A stretch of 64,000 bases of DNA from JAFGVL01 sp031553685 (GCA_031553685.1 JAVBLE010000019.1:1-64000), one strand, 5' to 3'; shown: positions 24,205 through 33,307, numbered from the stretch's first letter. Numbers and translations are program-made. The notes: generated by a model not told the origin, from the letters alone.

Positions 24205-26853
24205 ATGGAATTAGCAAGCAAGTACAACCCCTCGGAGATTGAATCAAAATGGTACAAATATTGGCTCGACAATGGCTTTTTTAAATCTACGCCCGACGAG
24301 CGCGAACCTTACACCATCGTCATTCCGCCGCCCAATGTAACCGGCGTACTCCACATGGGACACATGCTCAACAATACCATTCAGGATATTTTGGTGCGTC
24401 GTGCGCGCATGCAAGGCAAAAACGCCTGCTGGGTGCCCGGTACCGACCATGCTTCTATTGCTACCGAAGCCAAAGTAGTAGCCAAACTGGCTTGCGAAGG
24501 TATTCAAAAAACAGACCTTACCCGCGAGCAATTTCTTGAGCACGCTTGGGAATGGACTCATAAACATGGGGGGATTATCCTCGAACAACTGAAAAAACTG
24601 GGTGCTTCGTGCGATTGGGACCGTACTTGTTTTACGATGGACGAAGCTCGCAGCGAAAGCGTCTTGAAGGTTTTTTGCGATTTATATAATAAAGGAAAAA
24701 TCTATCGCGGGGTGCGCATGGTAAATTGGGATCCCAAAGCACTAACCGCTCTCAGCGACGAAGAGGTCATTTATAAAGAGCAACAAGGAAAATTATATTA
24801 TTTGCGTTACCGTGTTGTAGGGGCGTTGCATGCAACGCCCCTACAGGAAGAATACGCCATTGTTGCCACTACCCGACCCGAAACTATTTTGGGCGATACA
24901 GCCGTTTGTATCAACCCGAACGATCCTAAAAATGCACATTTGAAAGGTAAAAAAGTTATCGTTCCGTTGATTAATCGCGAAGTACCGATTATTGAGGATG
25001 AGTATGTGGATATCGAATTTGGTACAGGTTGCCTCAAAGTAACGCCTGCGCATGATGTAAACGACTACATGTTGGGCGAAAAATACAACCTTGAGGTAAT
25101 TGATATTTTTAATGATAATGGTTCGCTGAACGAAAAAGCGCAGTTGTATGTTGGGCAAGATCGTTTCGAAGTGCGCAAACAAATTGAGAAAGACCTCGAA
25201 GCTGCCGGATTGTTGGAAAAGGTAGAACCTTACACCAATAAGGTAGGTTTTTCGGAGCGTACCGATGTGGTTATCGAGCCAAAGTTATCCATGCAATGGT
25301 TTCTGAAAATGGAAGAGCTTGCCAAACCGGCTTTGGAAGCGGTGATGAACGATACTATTCAACTTCATCCTGCCAAATTTAAAAATACCTACCGCCATTG
25401 GATGGAGAATGTGAAGGATTGGTGTATTTCGCGGCAATTGTGGTGGGGACATCAAATCCCAGCCTATTATTTCACTTTGCCGACAGGAGAAAGAAAAGTA
25501 GTTGTGGCAGAAACCATTGAAGCTGCATTGGAGAAAATATTTACAATTTACAATTTACAATTTACAATTGAGGATTTGCATCAGGATGAAGACTGTTTGG
25601 ATACTTGGTTCTCGTCGTGGTTGTGGCCTATCTCGGTTTTTGACGGAATAAACAATCCTGAAAATGAAGATATTAAGTATTATTATCCTACCAATGATTT
25701 GGTTACGGCACCCGAAATCCTTTTCTTTTGGGTGGCTCGTATGATTGTGGCAGGATATGAGTATGAAGGTAAATATCCATTCAAAAATGTATATCTGACA
25801 GGAATTGTACGCGATAAATTGGGACGAAAAATGAGTAAATCCCTTGGTAATTCGCCCGATCCATTGGATTTGATAGCACATTTTGGAGCTGATGCCGTTC
25901 GTTTGGGAATGCTCCTCACCTCCCCTGCCGGAAACGATTTGCCATACGACGACAGTCTTTGCGAACAAGGACGCAATTTCAACAATAAGATTTGGAATGC
26001 CCTTCGCCTTGTAAAGGGTTGGGAAACAGCAGATATTGAACAACCAAAATCGGCAGAAATTGCCGTGAAATGGTTTGATGCGAAATTAAACCAAACGATT
26101 GAAGAAATAGATGATTTATTCTCAAAATATCGTTTGTCGGAGGCATTAATGGCTGTGTATAAACTGTTTTGGGATGAATTCTCGGCTTGGTATCTCGAAG
26201 TAATCAAACCGGCTTACCAACAGCCGATCGACCGCAAAACATTCGACCAAACTATCCTTTTCTTCGAAAAATTATTGAAACTCTTGCATCCATTTATGCC
26301 ATTCATCACCGAAGAGCTTTACCAGGTAATTGGCGAACGCAGCGCAACCGATAGTATTATGGTGAGCCAACAACCAAAAAGCACCGGTTTTGATGCGGAA
26401 TTATTGTCGAAGTTTGAAACTGTAAAAGAGATTGTGGCAGGTATCCGAACCATTCGTTTGGAGAAAAATTTACCGCAAAAAGAAGTCTTGGAATTGCAAG
26501 TTATCGGAAGCAACACAAATAATCTTAATGATGTGATTATCAAGATTGGGAATTTGGCGAATATTATTGTTTTGAATGAGAAAAAAGCCACTTCGGCGTC
26601 GTTTATGGTGGGTACAACAGAGTTTGCCATTCCACTCGAAAGCAAGATTAATCCCGAAGAAGAAATTGCCAAAATGAAAGAAGAAATCATCTATTTGCAA
26701 GGCTTCTTAAAGTCTGTGGAAGCCAAATTAAGCAACGAACGCTTTGTGGCTAATGCTAAACCCGAGATTGTGGAAAACGAACGCAAGAAAAAAGCGGATG
26801 CCGAAAGCAAGATAAAGTCTTTGGAAGAAAGTATTGTGGCTCTAAATGGCTAA
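24205..26853 (+). CDS. valS: valyl-tRNA synthetase
   Basis: 882-residue class I aminoacyl-tRNA synthetase that charges tRNA-Val. PPPNVTGVLHMGHMLN is the HIGH motif and GRKMSKSLGN the KMSKS motif. The CP1 editing domain follows residue 190 (TTRPETILGDTAV), and the C-terminal coiled-coil arm is LESKINPEEEIAKMKEEIIYLQGFLKSVEAKLSNERFVANA. Two oddities lie inside the frame: a perfect 28-bp palindrome at residues 205-214 just before the editing-domain core, and four copies of a 7-mer around residues 446-455. Both keep the reading frame open, so the gene appears functional. Confidence 0.97.
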   Translation: MELASKYNPSEIESKWYKYWLDNGFFKSTPDEREPYTIVIPPPNVTGVLHMGHMLNNTIQDILVRRARMQGKNACWVPGTDHASIATEAKVVAKLACEGIQKTDLTREQFLEHAWEWTHKHGGIILEQLKKLGASCDWDRTCFTMDEARSESVLKVFCDLYNKGKIYRGVRMVNWDPKALTALSDEEVIYKEQQGKLYYLRYRVVGALHATPLQEEYAIVATTRPETILGDTAVCINPNDPKNAHLKGKKVIVPLINREVPIIEDEYVDIEFGTGCLKVTPAHDVNDYMLGEKYNLEVIDIFNDNGSLNEKAQLYVGQDRFEVRKQIEKDLEAAGLLEKVEPYTNKVGFSERTDVVIEPKLSMQWFLKMEELAKPALEAVMNDTIQLHPAKFKNTYRHWMENVKDWCISRQLWWGHQIPAYYFTLPTGERKVVVAETIEAALEKIFTIYNLQFTIEDLHQDEDCLDTWFSSWLWPISVFDGINNPENEDIKYYYPTNDLVTAPEILFFWVARMIVAGYEYEGKYPFKNVYLTGIVRDKLGRKMSKSLGNSPDPLDLIAHFGADAVRLGMLLTSPAGNDLPYDDSLCEQGRNFNNKIWNALRLVKGWETADIEQPKSAEIAVKWFDAKLNQTIEEIDDLFSKYRLSEALMAVYKLFWDEFSAWYLEVIKPAYQQPIDRKTFDQTILFFEKLLKLLHPFMPFITEELYQVIGERSATDSIMVSQQPKSTGFDAELLSKFETVKEIVAGIRTIRLEKNLPQKEVLELQVIGSNTNNLNDVIIKIGNLANIIVLNEKKATSASFMVGTTEFAIPLESKINPEEEIAKMKEEIIYLQGFLKSVEAKLSNERFVANAKPEIVENERKKKADAESKIKSLEESIVALNG
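24817..24844. repeat. perfect 28-bp palindrome inside valS
   Basis: The two halves, GTAGGGGCGTTGCA and its exact complement TGCAACGCCCCTAC, meet without a spacer. It encodes VGALHATPL in the valS frame, at the entry to the editing domain. It resembles a common dispersed palindromic repeat and not synthetase sequence. Confidence 0.85.
25540..25567. repeat. four tandem TTTACAA 7-mers inside valS
   Basis: Four uninterrupted copies of TTTACAA. Four units are 28 bp, so each is read in a different frame, giving roughly FTIYNLQFTI. The same word is common in non-coding repeats of Bacteroidota, so this may be an insertion or a replication-slippage tract tolerated in a surface loop. Confidence 0.8.
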
Positions 26854-26917
26854 TTGTATAAATATATTTTTAAGAGTTTTCCATGAGGAAGTATATTTTT
26901 GGCTTAACTTTGATAAA

Positions 26918-26961
26918 AACAATAAAACTTGCAAAATCAATATTTTGCAAGTTTTATTGTT
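26918..26961. terminator. bidirectional terminator between valS and the LysE-type gene
   Basis: Perfect 20-bp arms at 26918-26937 and 26942-26961 around the loop CAAT, with A/T-rich flanks on both sides. It separates two convergent genes and overlaps the last bases of the reverse-strand gene. Confidence 0.88.
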
Positions 26962-27613
26962 AAAAAATAGGCAAATCCATACCATGCGTTTTGCGGTAGA
27001 TAGAAAGGATTAAACCACCAATAGCAATAAGTGTTAGTATGATACCTGTTGCTTTATTAATAACATAAAGCCCGCGAACATTGACCACTGAACGAAAGAA
27101 ATTGACTGTCGTAGTAAGTATTGTCCACCAAGTGGCTGCACCAATAAGAATAAAAATAAATCCGACTATGATTTGCCAAATGGAAGTACTCGGTTCGATA
27201 AAGCTAAAACGGGCAAAAAGCGCGATAAACAGAAAGATTATCAGCGGATTAGTAATAGTGAGCGCAAAGGCTGTAATAAAATCCTGAAAATAACTTTCTT
27301 TCTTTAGATTTGTGGCTGTCAATTGTTTTACAGGATTAGATTTGAATAAATAAACACCAAAGAATAAGATAATTACAGCACCGATTATTTCAATAATAAA
27401 TTGATTTTTTTCAATCAATCCGATAATATAACTAAGCCCGAAAGCTGCCAAAATACCATATACCAAATCGGAAGCTGTAGCACCAAGTCCGGTTACCAAA
27501 CCGTGGTATTTTCCACGATTCAGAGTGCGTTGGATGCAAAGTACCGCTATTGGTCCCACCGGAATGGAAACAAAAATCCCTATTAATAGTCCTTTTATAA
27601 TAATAGATGTCAT
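26960..27613 (-). CDS. LysE/RhtB-family amino-acid exporter
   Basis: 217-residue inner-membrane protein with about six transmembrane segments. The family signature is near the N-terminus: GIFVSIPVGPIAVLCIQRTLNRGKYHGLVTGLGATASDLVYG. LysE-family proteins export amino acids such as lysine, threonine or homoserine lactones; the substrate cannot be read. Its start overlaps the miaA stop by 4 bp (ATGA type), so it is translationally coupled to miaA. Confidence 0.88.
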   Translation of the reverse strand: MTSIIIKGLLIGIFVSIPVGPIAVLCIQRTLNRGKYHGLVTGLGATASDLVYGILAAFGLSYIIGLIEKNQFIIEIIGAVIILFFGVYLFKSNPVKQLTATNLKKESYFQDFITAFALTITNPLIIFLFIALFARFSFIEPSTSIWQIIVGFIFILIGAATWWTILTTTVNFFRSVVNVRGLYVINKATGIILTLIAIGGLILSIYRKTHGMDLPIF

Positions 27614-28518
27614 TGAGCTAATTGTCGATTGATGGTGGAAATAATTTCATCTTGCTCATTGGGCGCAAACCACCGAATTTCAGCATCTGCATTGAACCAA
27701 GTAAGCTGTCTTTTAGCATATCGCCGACTGTTTTGCTTGATTAAAGCCACAGCCGTTTCTAAATCTGTTTTTTTATCTAAATAATCAAAAATTTCTTTGT
27801 AACCTACAGTATTCAAAGAATTTAAGTTTTTATATGGATATAATCCTGTAACTTCTTCCAATAGCCCTTCGTCCATCATTATGTCCACACGCTTATTGAT
27901 GCGTTCGTACAATTCGGGGCGAGGCAAATTCAACCCAATTTTTATAATGTCGAAAGGGCGTTTTTTCTTTTGTTTGCTGAGCAATTTGGAATACGGCTTA
28001 CCAACAGTCAAGCACACCTCTAAAGCATGTATTACACGCTGTTTGTTTTGTAAATCAACTTTTTCGTAATGTGCAGGATCAAGTTCTTTCAATTTTTGCC
28101 GTACTGCCTCCAAACCAAATTCTTCATACAATTTATGTACCTTTTCGCGAACTTCAGGTTTAACCGGAGGAATATTGTCCAAACCGTTGCAAACCGCATC
28201 AATATATAGCATCGAACCACCTACCAATAATTGCATTGAATTTTTGGAAAATAATTTATCCAATAAATCTAATACATCCAATTCGTACTGACCGGCACTG
28301 TATGGTTCGGTAATATGCTTTGTACCAATAAAATAATGTGGCACTTGTAGCAATTGTTCGGCACTCGGCGCGGCAACCCCTATTTTCAGTTCGGAAAATA
28401 TTTGGCGCGAATCGGACGAGATAATCGGACAGTTGTAAGTTTTTGACAACCAGATACTTAAATCAGTTTTCCCCACACCTGTCGGACCTAATAATACAAT
28501 TAATGTGTTTCGCTTCAC
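27610..28518 (-). CDS. miaA: tRNA dimethylallyltransferase MiaA
   Basis: 302-residue enzyme that transfers a dimethylallyl group to A37 of tRNAs reading UNN codons. The P-loop is GPTGVGKTDLS, followed by ISSDSRQIFSELKIG, GSMLYIDAV and the C-terminal KQNSRRYAKRQLTWF. I choose the GTG at 28516-28518 (GTG-AAG-CGA, V/M-K-R-N-T): the longer frame to 28548 begins with TTG and runs through the upstream gene's terminator hairpin. Its stop overlaps the start of the exporter gene. Confidence 0.93.
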   Translation of the reverse strand: MKRNTLIVLLGPTGVGKTDLSIWLSKTYNCPIISSDSRQIFSELKIGVAAPSAEQLLQVPHYFIGTKHITEPYSAGQYELDVLDLLDKLFSKNSMQLLVGGSMLYIDAVCNGLDNIPPVKPEVREKVHKLYEEFGLEAVRQKLKELDPAHYEKVDLQNKQRVIHALEVCLTVGKPYSKLLSKQKKKRPFDIIKIGLNLPRPELYERINKRVDIMMDEGLLEEVTGLYPYKNLNSLNTVGYKEIFDYLDKKTDLETAVALIKQNSRRYAKRQLTWFNADAEIRWFAPNEQDEIISTINRQLAQ

Positions 28519-28535
28519 TATGGCAAAAGATAATA

Positions 28536-28566
28536 ACAAAAAGCCCAACTAAAAACGGTTGGGCTT
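28536..28566 (-). terminator. terminator of the pRiA4b ORF-3-like gene
   Basis: AAGCCCAAC at 28541-28549 pairs with GTTGGGCTT at 28558-28566. On the reverse strand it is followed by T5 (28536-28540). It ends the transcript of the gene starting at 29150 and precedes the GTG of miaA. Confidence 0.8.
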
Positions 28567-28586
28567 TGCAAAAGTAATATTATTTT

Positions 28587-29150
28587 TTAAAAATTATTGT
28601 CCTCAATGCTCAGATTTTGGGCTTCGCCATCTAATCCTGAAAAACCTTCTTCATCAATTTCGTCCAAATCATAATCCTGGTCACCATAAAAATCCTCATC
28701 CAAATTGGCTGTAGTTCCCATTGAAGCTATAAAATCGGCTTCGTCCATAAGCTGTTGAGGAGGATTTCCTTTGGAAAGGGAACAAACCGGTGTAGAAATA
28801 TTTTTTGAAAGAATTATCTCTTTTAGCTCGATAAAAAAAGCTCTTTCAGTCATATAATCGAAAATATAGAGCAATTTTTGTCCTTCATCCTCAATATAAT
28901 CTTCCAAAACGGTGTTTTCCATTGTCAGGTTGTCGTATTCAGAACTCGAATCCATTTCGACCAAAGTAATTTCCTGTTCTTTTTCCCAATTATCAGTGCA
29001 GAGAAAGAACGAAGTCATTTGGTCTTTTGAGAATTTGACCGAATTGAGCAAGGTATTGTGTAAATCAAAAAAAGTAGCGTCCGAATTAATTGAGATTTCG
29101 CGCACAAAATCATCTATTTCATCAGAAAGGACAACAAATTTGTAAACCAT
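28587..29150 (-). CDS. plasmid pRiA4b ORF-3-like protein
   Basis: 187-residue acidic cytosolic protein of the PRiA4_ORF3 type (also called IS1096 passenger TnpR-like). It opens with VYKFVVLSDEIDDFVREISINSDATFFDLHNTLLNSVKF and contains LEDYIEDEGQKLLYIFDYMTERAFFIEL, the conserved core of that family. The C-terminal 50 residues are strongly acidic (DEDFYGDQDYDLDEIDEE). Function is unknown. No transposase or insertion-sequence ends are adjacent, so it is a resident gene. It lies between dnaA and miaA, all on the reverse strand. Confidence 0.75.
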   Translation of the reverse strand: MVYKFVVLSDEIDDFVREISINSDATFFDLHNTLLNSVKFSKDQMTSFFLCTDNWEKEQEITLVEMDSSSEYDNLTMENTVLEDYIEDEGQKLLYIFDYMTERAFFIELKEIILSKNISTPVCSLSKGNPPQQLMDEADFIASMGTTANLDEDFYGDQDYDLDEIDEEGFSGLDGEAQNLSIEDNNF

Positions 29151-29223
29151 AATTCTATTCTATATTTTATTTTACAAAGATACTATTTTTTAGGTATAAG
29201 CAATAGTTAGGAGTATTATCCGA

Positions 29224-29254
29224 CAAAAAAAATGTTGGCACAATGTCCAACATT
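29224..29254 (-). terminator. terminator of dnaA
   Basis: Stem AATGTTGG / CCAACATT (29231-29238 with 29247-29254) with an 8-nt loop. On the reverse strand it is followed by T7-T8. It lies about 23 bp beyond the dnaA stop. Confidence 0.8.
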
Positions 29255-29276
29255 TCATAGTGTTTTTTGCGTCAGA

Positions 29277-30665
29277 TTACGCTTTTTTCAGCTTAGATTC
29301 CATTTCTAAAACATTGGCTTTGAATGTTTTATCTGTACTCATCAAGTCATTCACTGTTTTACAGGCATGCAGTACTGTAGCGTGATCGCGGTTACCGATA
29401 GCACACCCAATAGACGAAAGTGAATTTTTAGTGTATTGTTTGGATAAATACATGGCGATTTGACGGGCTTGCGCTACTTCGCGTTTACGCGAATTTGTCA
29501 AAATATCGGCTACTGCAAGATTTAAATGTGCACAAACCACTTCTTTAATGCGCTCGATAGTAATGGTTATCGGAGTAACATCTACTATCTTCTGAACAAC
29601 TTTTTCGGCTAAGACTAAATCAATCGGAGCATTTGTGAGTGTTGAATGCGCTAATAATGAAATAATTACGCCTTCCAAATCGCGAATATTTTCTGTTACA
29701 TTATCTGCAATAAAATCTACTACCTCATCTGAAATTTCAAGCCCATCACGATATATTTTATTTTTCAAAATTGCTTTACGAAGTTCAAAATCAGGTTTTT
29801 CCAATTCTGCTGTCAAACCCCATTTAAAACGGGTAAGCAATCGGTCTTCCATCCCTTGTATAAGCGCCGGCGAACGATCGCAAGTCAAAATAATCTGCTT
29901 GCGTGATTGATGCAAATGATTGAAAATGTGGAAGAAAGTATTTTGAGTGGCTGTTTTTCCAGCTAATTCGTGTACATCGTCCAAAATCAACACATCAATG
30001 GTTTGGTAAAAATTCAAGAAATCATTGACTGTATTTTGGCGCACAGCGTCGGTATATTGTATCTGAAACAAATTTGCCGACACACATAAAACGCGTTTTG
30101 CAGGATTTTTTTCTTTAGTAGCGTTTCCTATTGCATGTATTAAGTGCGTTTTACCAACGCCCGAATGCCCATGCAAAAATAGTGGGTTGAAAGCCGTATC
30201 ACCCGGATTTGCAGCAATACTCAATCCGGCTGTACGAGCTAATTTATTAGCATTTCCTTCGATAAAAGTATCAAAGTCGTAAGCCGGGTTTAACTGCGGA
30301 TCTATATCTTGTAAAACTATTTTATCAAAAGGATTACTTATTGTTTTGGCTTTTGCTGTAGCTGTAAAGGACTCTGTTTTTCTTGTACTTGGAATTTCGG
30401 TTACTGTATGAGTAGCCTTATCCATCACAATACGATATTTTAGCTGTGTTCCTTCGCCAACTTCGCGGTACAAGGTTTTACGAAGCAAATCGATATACTT
30501 TTCTTCGATATATTCGTAAAAAAACTGACTGGGGACTTGTACGACAAATTCACCATTATTATAACCAAGCGGCACTATTGGCGAAAACCATGTTTGAAAA
30601 GCGGTTTCCGGCACATTGTCCTTGATTATATCCAGGCATTTATCCCACAACACGATGTGATTCAT
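29277..30665 (-). CDS. dnaA: chromosomal replication initiator DnaA
   Basis: 462-residue initiator ATPase. The start at 30663-30665 gives MNHIVLWDKCLDIIKDNVPETAFQTWFSPI, which is domain I. Domain III has the Walker A motif GHSGVGKTHL, Walker B VLILDDVHE and sensor segments. Domain IV contains the DnaA-box-binding helix-turn-helix (SLSSIGCAIGNRDHATVLHACKTV). Domain II is short (about residues 95-125). The gene is monocistronic. Bacteroidota dnaA often is not next to dnaN, and no dnaN or gyrase genes are seen here. Confidence 0.97.
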   Translation of the reverse strand: MNHIVLWDKCLDIIKDNVPETAFQTWFSPIVPLGYNNGEFVVQVPSQFFYEYIEEKYIDLLRKTLYREVGEGTQLKYRIVMDKATHTVTEIPSTRKTESFTATAKAKTISNPFDKIVLQDIDPQLNPAYDFDTFIEGNANKLARTAGLSIAANPGDTAFNPLFLHGHSGVGKTHLIHAIGNATKEKNPAKRVLCVSANLFQIQYTDAVRQNTVNDFLNFYQTIDVLILDDVHELAGKTATQNTFFHIFNHLHQSRKQIILTCDRSPALIQGMEDRLLTRFKWGLTAELEKPDFELRKAILKNKIYRDGLEISDEVVDFIADNVTENIRDLEGVIISLLAHSTLTNAPIDLVLAEKVVQKIVDVTPITITIERIKEVVCAHLNLAVADILTNSRKREVAQARQIAMYLSKQYTKNSLSSIGCAIGNRDHATVLHACKTVNDLMSTDKTFKANVLEMESKLKKA

Positions 30666-31107
30666 TTCGTTTTGTTTTACAATTTTACTTTGCAAAAATG
30701 AGCATTATTTTCTTGTAAAAAAAATGTTTTTGCTCTTGTTTTTTTGAATTGTTTTTAGTTTTCTATGTTTCAATGCATTATGTTAATTTGCTGATTATCA
30801 TGAATATAAAATTCGTCATATATCATGAAAGCATTGAAAAATAAGCCTTTATAGAGTTGTTCGTTTTTATTAAACTTATTTTATTTTTTCATCTCGACCT
30901 ACCGAATTAGGATGTTGATAAATTTCATTATCTCGACATTTATTTATACTCAGTTTAAATAATCGACTAAAATAAATATAAATTTTGCGAATGAACCCAT
31001 TTTGTAATCGTTTGTTTATATAAAATATTATTAACATACTAAATAACAATATTTATTGGTAAATTATTGTGTATTACAAGCATTTATTCTTTCGAAAGAT
31101 TTTTATA
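30666..31107. other. AT-rich gap upstream of dnaA, no gene seen
   Basis: Most of the 564-bp gap between divergent dnaA and the Rrf2-type gene is AT-rich and carries no credible frame. One DnaA-box-like word, TGTTGATAA, lies near 30913, but no cluster was found, so an origin cannot be claimed. It should hold the dnaA promoter. Confidence 0.4.
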
Positions 31108-31143
31108 TTTGTGTTTATTTATATGAAAATTATATTATTTTTG
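31104..31143 (+). promoter_or_regulatory. tandem promoter elements upstream of the Rrf2-type gene
   Basis: TATATTTG at 31104-31111 and TATTTTTG at 31136-31143 (followed by C) both match TAnnTTTG. The TTTG within the first could serve as the upstream element of the second, although the spacing of 24 bp is long. The gene starts at 31230. Confidence 0.5.
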
Positions 31144-31229
31144 CATCGAACATTAAAGTACTTTGAATACAAAATACTTCAATGCGCAATTTGTCCTGAA
31201 AAATTAATCACAAAAAATATAAACAAATT

Positions 31230-31664
31230 ATGGCACAAGTATTTTCATTATCCGAAGCTGCTTCAATAGGATTGCATACAATGATTCTATTGGCTCAAAA
31301 CAAAGAGGGAATGAACATTCAGACAATTACCGAAAGAACCGAATTTTCATTTCATCATGTTGCAAAAGTGTTACAACGCTTGTCAAAACACAATTTTTTG
31401 CACTCTACGCGTGGTCCTCATGGTGGATTTTTACTAAGAAAAGATCCGGAGTCTATTACACTGCTTGATATTTACGAATGTATCGAAGGGAAAATAGAAA
31501 TCCAGCCTTGTCCATTTGGTTATGATAATTGTGTGTTTGAAAACTGTTTTATGGAAAATGTTTCGCAGTCATTAACGCTCCAAATGCGCGAATTTTTACG
31601 CAGCAAAACATTGAGTAGTTATCTTTCGCCGGAACATATTACTAAAAAAGGAAGCGAATTTTAA
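31230..31664 (+). CDS. Rrf2-family transcriptional regulator
   Basis: 144-residue winged-helix regulator. ASIGLHTMILLAQNKEGMNIQTITERTEFSFHHVAKVLQRLSKHNFLHSTRGPHGGFLLRKDPESITLLDIYECIEG is the full Rrf2 domain, including the RGPHGGF wing. Three cysteines in CPFGYDNCVFENC match the spacing that ligates an iron-sulfur cluster in IscR/NsrR relatives, so it may sense iron-sulfur status, nitric oxide or oxygen. The start at 31230 is preferred over an in-frame upstream start. It stands alone, with no isc or suf genes next to it. Confidence 0.9.
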   Translation: MAQVFSLSEAASIGLHTMILLAQNKEGMNIQTITERTEFSFHHVAKVLQRLSKHNFLHSTRGPHGGFLLRKDPESITLLDIYECIEGKIEIQPCPFGYDNCVFENCFMENVSQSLTLQMREFLRSKTLSSYLSPEHITKKGSEF

Positions 31665-31687
31665 ACTCTCCTATGATATCTAATTAA

Positions 31688-31715
31688 AAGGCCTACAAAA
31701 TTCTTTGTAAGCCTT
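31688..31715. terminator. terminator between the Rrf2-type and decarboxylase genes
   Basis: AAGGCCTACAAA and TTTGTAAGCCTT form an 11-bp stem with one mismatch and a loop of four. It lies between convergent genes, with T-rich sequence on the outer sides. Confidence 0.6.
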
Positions 31716-31722
31716 CTTCATT

Positions 31723-33114
31723 CTAATACCCCAAAATTTTCAACATCGATTTGTAACTCTGTTCCTTAGCAAACAATTTGGTGTACCAGTCGCCGGTTTC
31801 ATCGCGGTCTATAACCACCATTTTGGGTGCCGGCAACAAGCAGTGTTGAATGCCGCCATACCCGCTAAGCGACTCTTGATAAGCGCCGCAATGGAAAAAG
31901 CCGATATACTGTTCGCGGTCTTCCTCCATTTTAGGCAAGAAAATCGTGTTCGAATGCGCTTCGGCATTGTAAAAATCTTCGCTATCGCAAGTCAATCCGC
32001 CCAAATGAACACGCTCATATTCGCTATCCCAATTATTAATTGCCAGAAACGGGAAACGCTGATTAATCGCCCATGTGTCGGGCAGCGTAGTCATAAACGA
32101 ACTGTCAATCATATTCCAGCGTTCGCGGTCGTTTTGCTGCTTTTGGTTCACGATAGAATATAGCATCGCACCGCTTTCGCCAACTGTGTACGAGCCAAAT
32201 TCGGTAAAAATATTTGGTTCCGGAACATCGTTTTGCTGGCAAATATTTTTGATTTGTGCCACGATTTCTTCCGCCATATATTCATAATCGTATGTAAAAT
32301 CGAGATGCGCCTGTATCGGGAAACCTCCCCCGATATTCAAACTGTCTAATTCAGGGCATTCCTTGCGCAACTCGCAGTACAATTCCACTGCTTTGCTCAA
32401 CTCTGTCCAATAATACAAAGTATCTTTTATGCCGGTATTAATGAAGAAATGAAGCATTTTGAGGCTCACTTGCTTGTTTTTCCGGATCACATTTTTATAA
32501 TAAGGCACAATATCGCTGTAGCGAATACCCAACCGCGAGGTATAAAAATCAAACTTCGGTTCTTCTTCCGCAGCAATGCGAATACCTATCTTAAATTTCT
32601 TGTCGAAATCCTTTAGCAGCAAGTCCAATTCAAATTTATTATCCAAAATAGGAATCACATTTGTGAAACCAATGTTAATCAAATTCTGTATATTTTCCAC
32701 ATACTGAGGTCTTTTAAATCCGTTACATACCACAAAAGAATCCGGTTTGAGTTGCCCAAGTTCGTACAAAGTTTCCAATAAATTAATATCGAATGCTGAA
32801 GAAGTCTCAATATGCACCCCGTTTCTCAACACCTCTTCCATTACGAACGAAAAATGCGAGCTTTTTGTGCAGTAACAATAGTGATAATCAGCGTTATAAT
32901 CCACTTTTGCCATAGCAACATTAAACATGCGGCGCGCCCGCTGTATGTTTTGCGCTATTTTGGGCATATATGCGATGCGAAGCGGCGTCCCGTACTGTTT
33001 GATAATGTCCATAACCGGCACTTTGTACCAAAGCAATTCGTTTCCTTCGACCATAAACTCTTCATTGGGAAACTCGAAAGTTTGCTCAATCAAATCGACA
33101 TACTTATTCTTCAT
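31723..33114 (-). CDS. PLP-dependent (fold III) arginine/ornithine-type decarboxylase
   Basis: 463-residue pyridoxal-phosphate enzyme of the alanine-racemase fold. The PLP lysine is probably in HYCYCTKSSHFSFV, and the phosphate-binding Gly cluster is LNIGGGFPI. A C-terminal beta domain with CGAYQESLSGYGG supplies the active-site Cys of the second subunit. In Bacteroidota, proteins of this length are annotated as arginine decarboxylase; classical SpeA is about 630 residues, so this is the short form. Diaminopimelate-type activity is less likely. It is preceded by a perfect 14-bp inverted repeat at 33146-33187. Product identity is therefore tentative, the family is not. Confidence 0.8.
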   Translation of the reverse strand: MKNKYVDLIEQTFEFPNEEFMVEGNELLWYKVPVMDIIKQYGTPLRIAYMPKIAQNIQRARRMFNVAMAKVDYNADYHYCYCTKSSHFSFVMEEVLRNGVHIETSSAFDINLLETLYELGQLKPDSFVVCNGFKRPQYVENIQNLINIGFTNVIPILDNKFELDLLLKDFDKKFKIGIRIAAEEEPKFDFYTSRLGIRYSDIVPYYKNVIRKNKQVSLKMLHFFINTGIKDTLYYWTELSKAVELYCELRKECPELDSLNIGGGFPIQAHLDFTYDYEYMAEEIVAQIKNICQQNDVPEPNIFTEFGSYTVGESGAMLYSIVNQKQQNDRERWNMIDSSFMTTLPDTWAINQRFPFLAINNWDSEYERVHLGGLTCDSEDFYNAEAHSNTIFLPKMEEDREQYIGFFHCGAYQESLSGYGGIQHCLLPAPKMVVIDRDETGDWYTKLFAKEQSYKSMLKILGY

Positions 33115-33145
33115 TGTATCAATGTTTTATAAATTAAAACAATCC

Positions 33146-33187
33146 AAGTGATTTACTTTGCCTGAAAAATATTAAAGTAAATCACTT
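33146..33187. promoter_or_regulatory. perfect inverted repeat upstream of the decarboxylase gene
   Basis: AAGTGATTTACTTT at 33146-33159 and its complement AAAGTAAATCACTT at 33174-33187 surround 14 bp. The left edge is 31 bp upstream of the reverse-strand start codon. Operator or leader hairpin are both possible. Confidence 0.5.
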
Positions 33188-33307
33188 ACATTGCTATTTT
33201 TCTGTGCAATAATATATTTCGGACTGCAAAAATATAATAATTTTGAATACTGAGAAAGCATTTCAACAGCTTTATTCATCATTTACTCATTATTTTTTAT
33301 TTGTGAT

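Noticed and set aside
28519..28548. Longer start for miaA
   Set aside because: It begins with TTG and lies inside a terminator hairpin; the GTG at 28518 places the P-loop at the usual distance.
28587..29150. Insertion sequence suggested by the IS1096 passenger-like protein
   Set aside because: No transposase or terminal inverted repeats are adjacent; this family is often a resident gene in Bacteroidota.
30666..31229. Replication origin next to dnaA
   Set aside because: Only one DnaA-box-like word was found, with no cluster, no unwinding repeats and no dnaN, so the evidence is too thin.
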